This document shows, piece after piece, positions 63,371 through 64,000 of a stretch of 64,000 bases of DNA. The notes beneath the pieces are model-generated. The model searched no databases, was not told where the DNA came from, and saw nothing but the letters and a program-made list of their open reading frames with translations. The DNA is taken from positions 496,001 to 560,000 of the forward strand of contig CAJXOG010000001.1 in the NCBI GenBank assembly GCA_913057775.1. The letters are read 5' to 3'. Origin of the DNA: an uncultured Fodinibius sp. Lineage in GTDB: Bacteria > Bacteroidota > Rhodothermia > Balneolales > Balneolaceae. Position 1 is the first letter of the stretch; the number at the start of each line of letters is the position of its first letter. A program made the position numbers and the translations under genes.

Positions 63371-64000
63371 TTAGTTGTTTTGAGAGTTAGAAATTCGTCC
63401 TGCGGATTGTACGTTGAGTTCAAAAAGTGCTTGGTTATAATCGGCTATGGTTTCGTAGGTCATCGTCTGTCCATCGACAAAAGCCTGGGTGGCATCGAGA
63501 AGTTCAACCAGCGAATACCGGCCCTGTTGATAGGCAGCGCGTGCCGCTTCCAGCATTGACCCGTCCATCGCACCCTCTTGCATCGAGGTCCACTGCTCCA
63601 ACACAAGTTCTACTCGTTCGTAGGCCGTGGAAACCTGATTCTGCACCGTCTGCTGCTTTAAGGTCAGTTCGGTCTGGCGCGAACGGGTTTGCGATCGGGT
63701 GATCGTTACATTGCCCCGGGTTTGGTTAAAGATGGGGAGCTTGATGGTCCCACCGATGACAAATCCTTCCGCCCCGTCTGACTGCTGCTTGTATCCAACA
63801 TTTAGGTTCAGATCGGGCAGGCGATCTCGTTTTTCAACTTTGTATTGCAGTTCAGAGGCGGCGACTATTTGCTCCAAGGCGGCCAGATCGGCCCGATTGG
63901 CAAGAGCATATTGAATCAGGGTCTGCTCTTGTAGGTTGATGGGCTCAACCATCAGGCTATCGGAAGGCTGGATTTCGGTATCCAGCTTTTGCCCCGAAAA
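63371..64000 (-). CDS. TolC-family outer-membrane factor (CzcC-like), 5'-truncated
   Basis: The frame stays open to the right edge (the part before the ATG at 63952 reads FSGQKLDTEIQPSDSL), so the N-terminus is outside. The visible 210 residues have the TolC helical repeat: YALANRADLAALEQIVAASE, GGTIKLPIFNQTRGNVTITR, ARAAYQQGRYSLVELLDATQ and ALFELNVQSAGRIS. It forms the outer-membrane exit for the CzcBA pair downstream. Confidence 0.92.
   Translation of the reverse strand, partial: FSGQKLDTEIQPSDSLMVEPINLQEQTLIQYALANRADLAALEQIVAASELQYKVEKRDRLPDLNLNVGYKQQSDGAEGFVIGGTIKLPIFNQTRGNVTITRSQTRSRQTELTLKQQTVQNQVSTAYERVELVLEQWTSMQEGAMDGSMLEAARAAYQQGRYSLVELLDATQAFVDGQTMTYETIADYNQALFELNVQSAGRISNSQNN

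Overview
The window looks like the chromosome of a Gram-negative marine or halophilic bacterium of the Bacteroidota/Balneolota/Rhodothermota type. Support comes from SARP/BTAD regulators fused to TolB-like and TPR domains, HisKA_2 multi-PAS kinases, many lipoproteins, a CopB outer-membrane protein and a moderate GC content. This placement is inference; no rRNA, tRNA, transposase gene or CRISPR array was seen.

Layout. 1-8.2 kb: a 5'-truncated GAF-SpoIIE phosphatase, two paralogous secreted lipoproteins of unknown function, a secreted repeat protein and a BTAD-TPR regulator divergent from one of the lipoproteins. 8.2-13.5 kb: two PAS/HisKA_2 histidine kinases, one with about nine PAS domains. 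13.8-18 kb: a tight five-gene minus-strand operon (patatin phospholipase, lipoprotein, helical protein, membrane protein, peptidoglycan amidase). 19-25.6 kb: a stress or energy-metabolism island with an alpha/beta hydrolase, PEP synthase, a frameshifted M50/CBS protease, a phosphoribosyltransferase, a DksA-like protein and a chimeric ABC-ATPase/acyl-carrier remnant. 25.7-31.5 kb: a small envelope cluster, an SDR oxidoreductase, an orphan TPP riboswitch and an MMPL exporter. 32-40.7 kb: transport (FNT channel, SLC13 permease with RCK domains, voltage-gated K+ channel, P2-type ATPase).

41-64 kb is a large metal-resistance region. It holds a PII-like protein, a DUF302 protein, a methionine-rich secreted protein, a cytochrome b/LuxR/Crp operon, a small HMA chaperone with a P1B ATPase, SHOCT and methyltransferase genes, a CusRS-like two-component system, multicopper oxidase CopA, CopB, an ArsP-type permease, a mercury-type MerR unit with a metallothionein-like peptide, and a CzcCBA-type RND system running off the right edge. 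Four promoters in it (before PII, DUF302, SHOCT and CopA) share the direct repeat TTTAAG-N5-TTTAAG, placed 10-11 bases before a TATATT-like -10 box. That is the arrangement expected for OmpR-family activation, most simply by the response regulator encoded beside copA.

The most unusual structure is a three-copy dispersed element at about 18.3, 31.7 and 40.9 kb. It encodes a lysine-rich helix-turn-helix protein preceded by a strong hairpin. The hairpin keeps its place while its sequence differs between copies, and it is followed by a T-tract on the minus strand. One copy has decayed and the copies share different segments in a mosaic.
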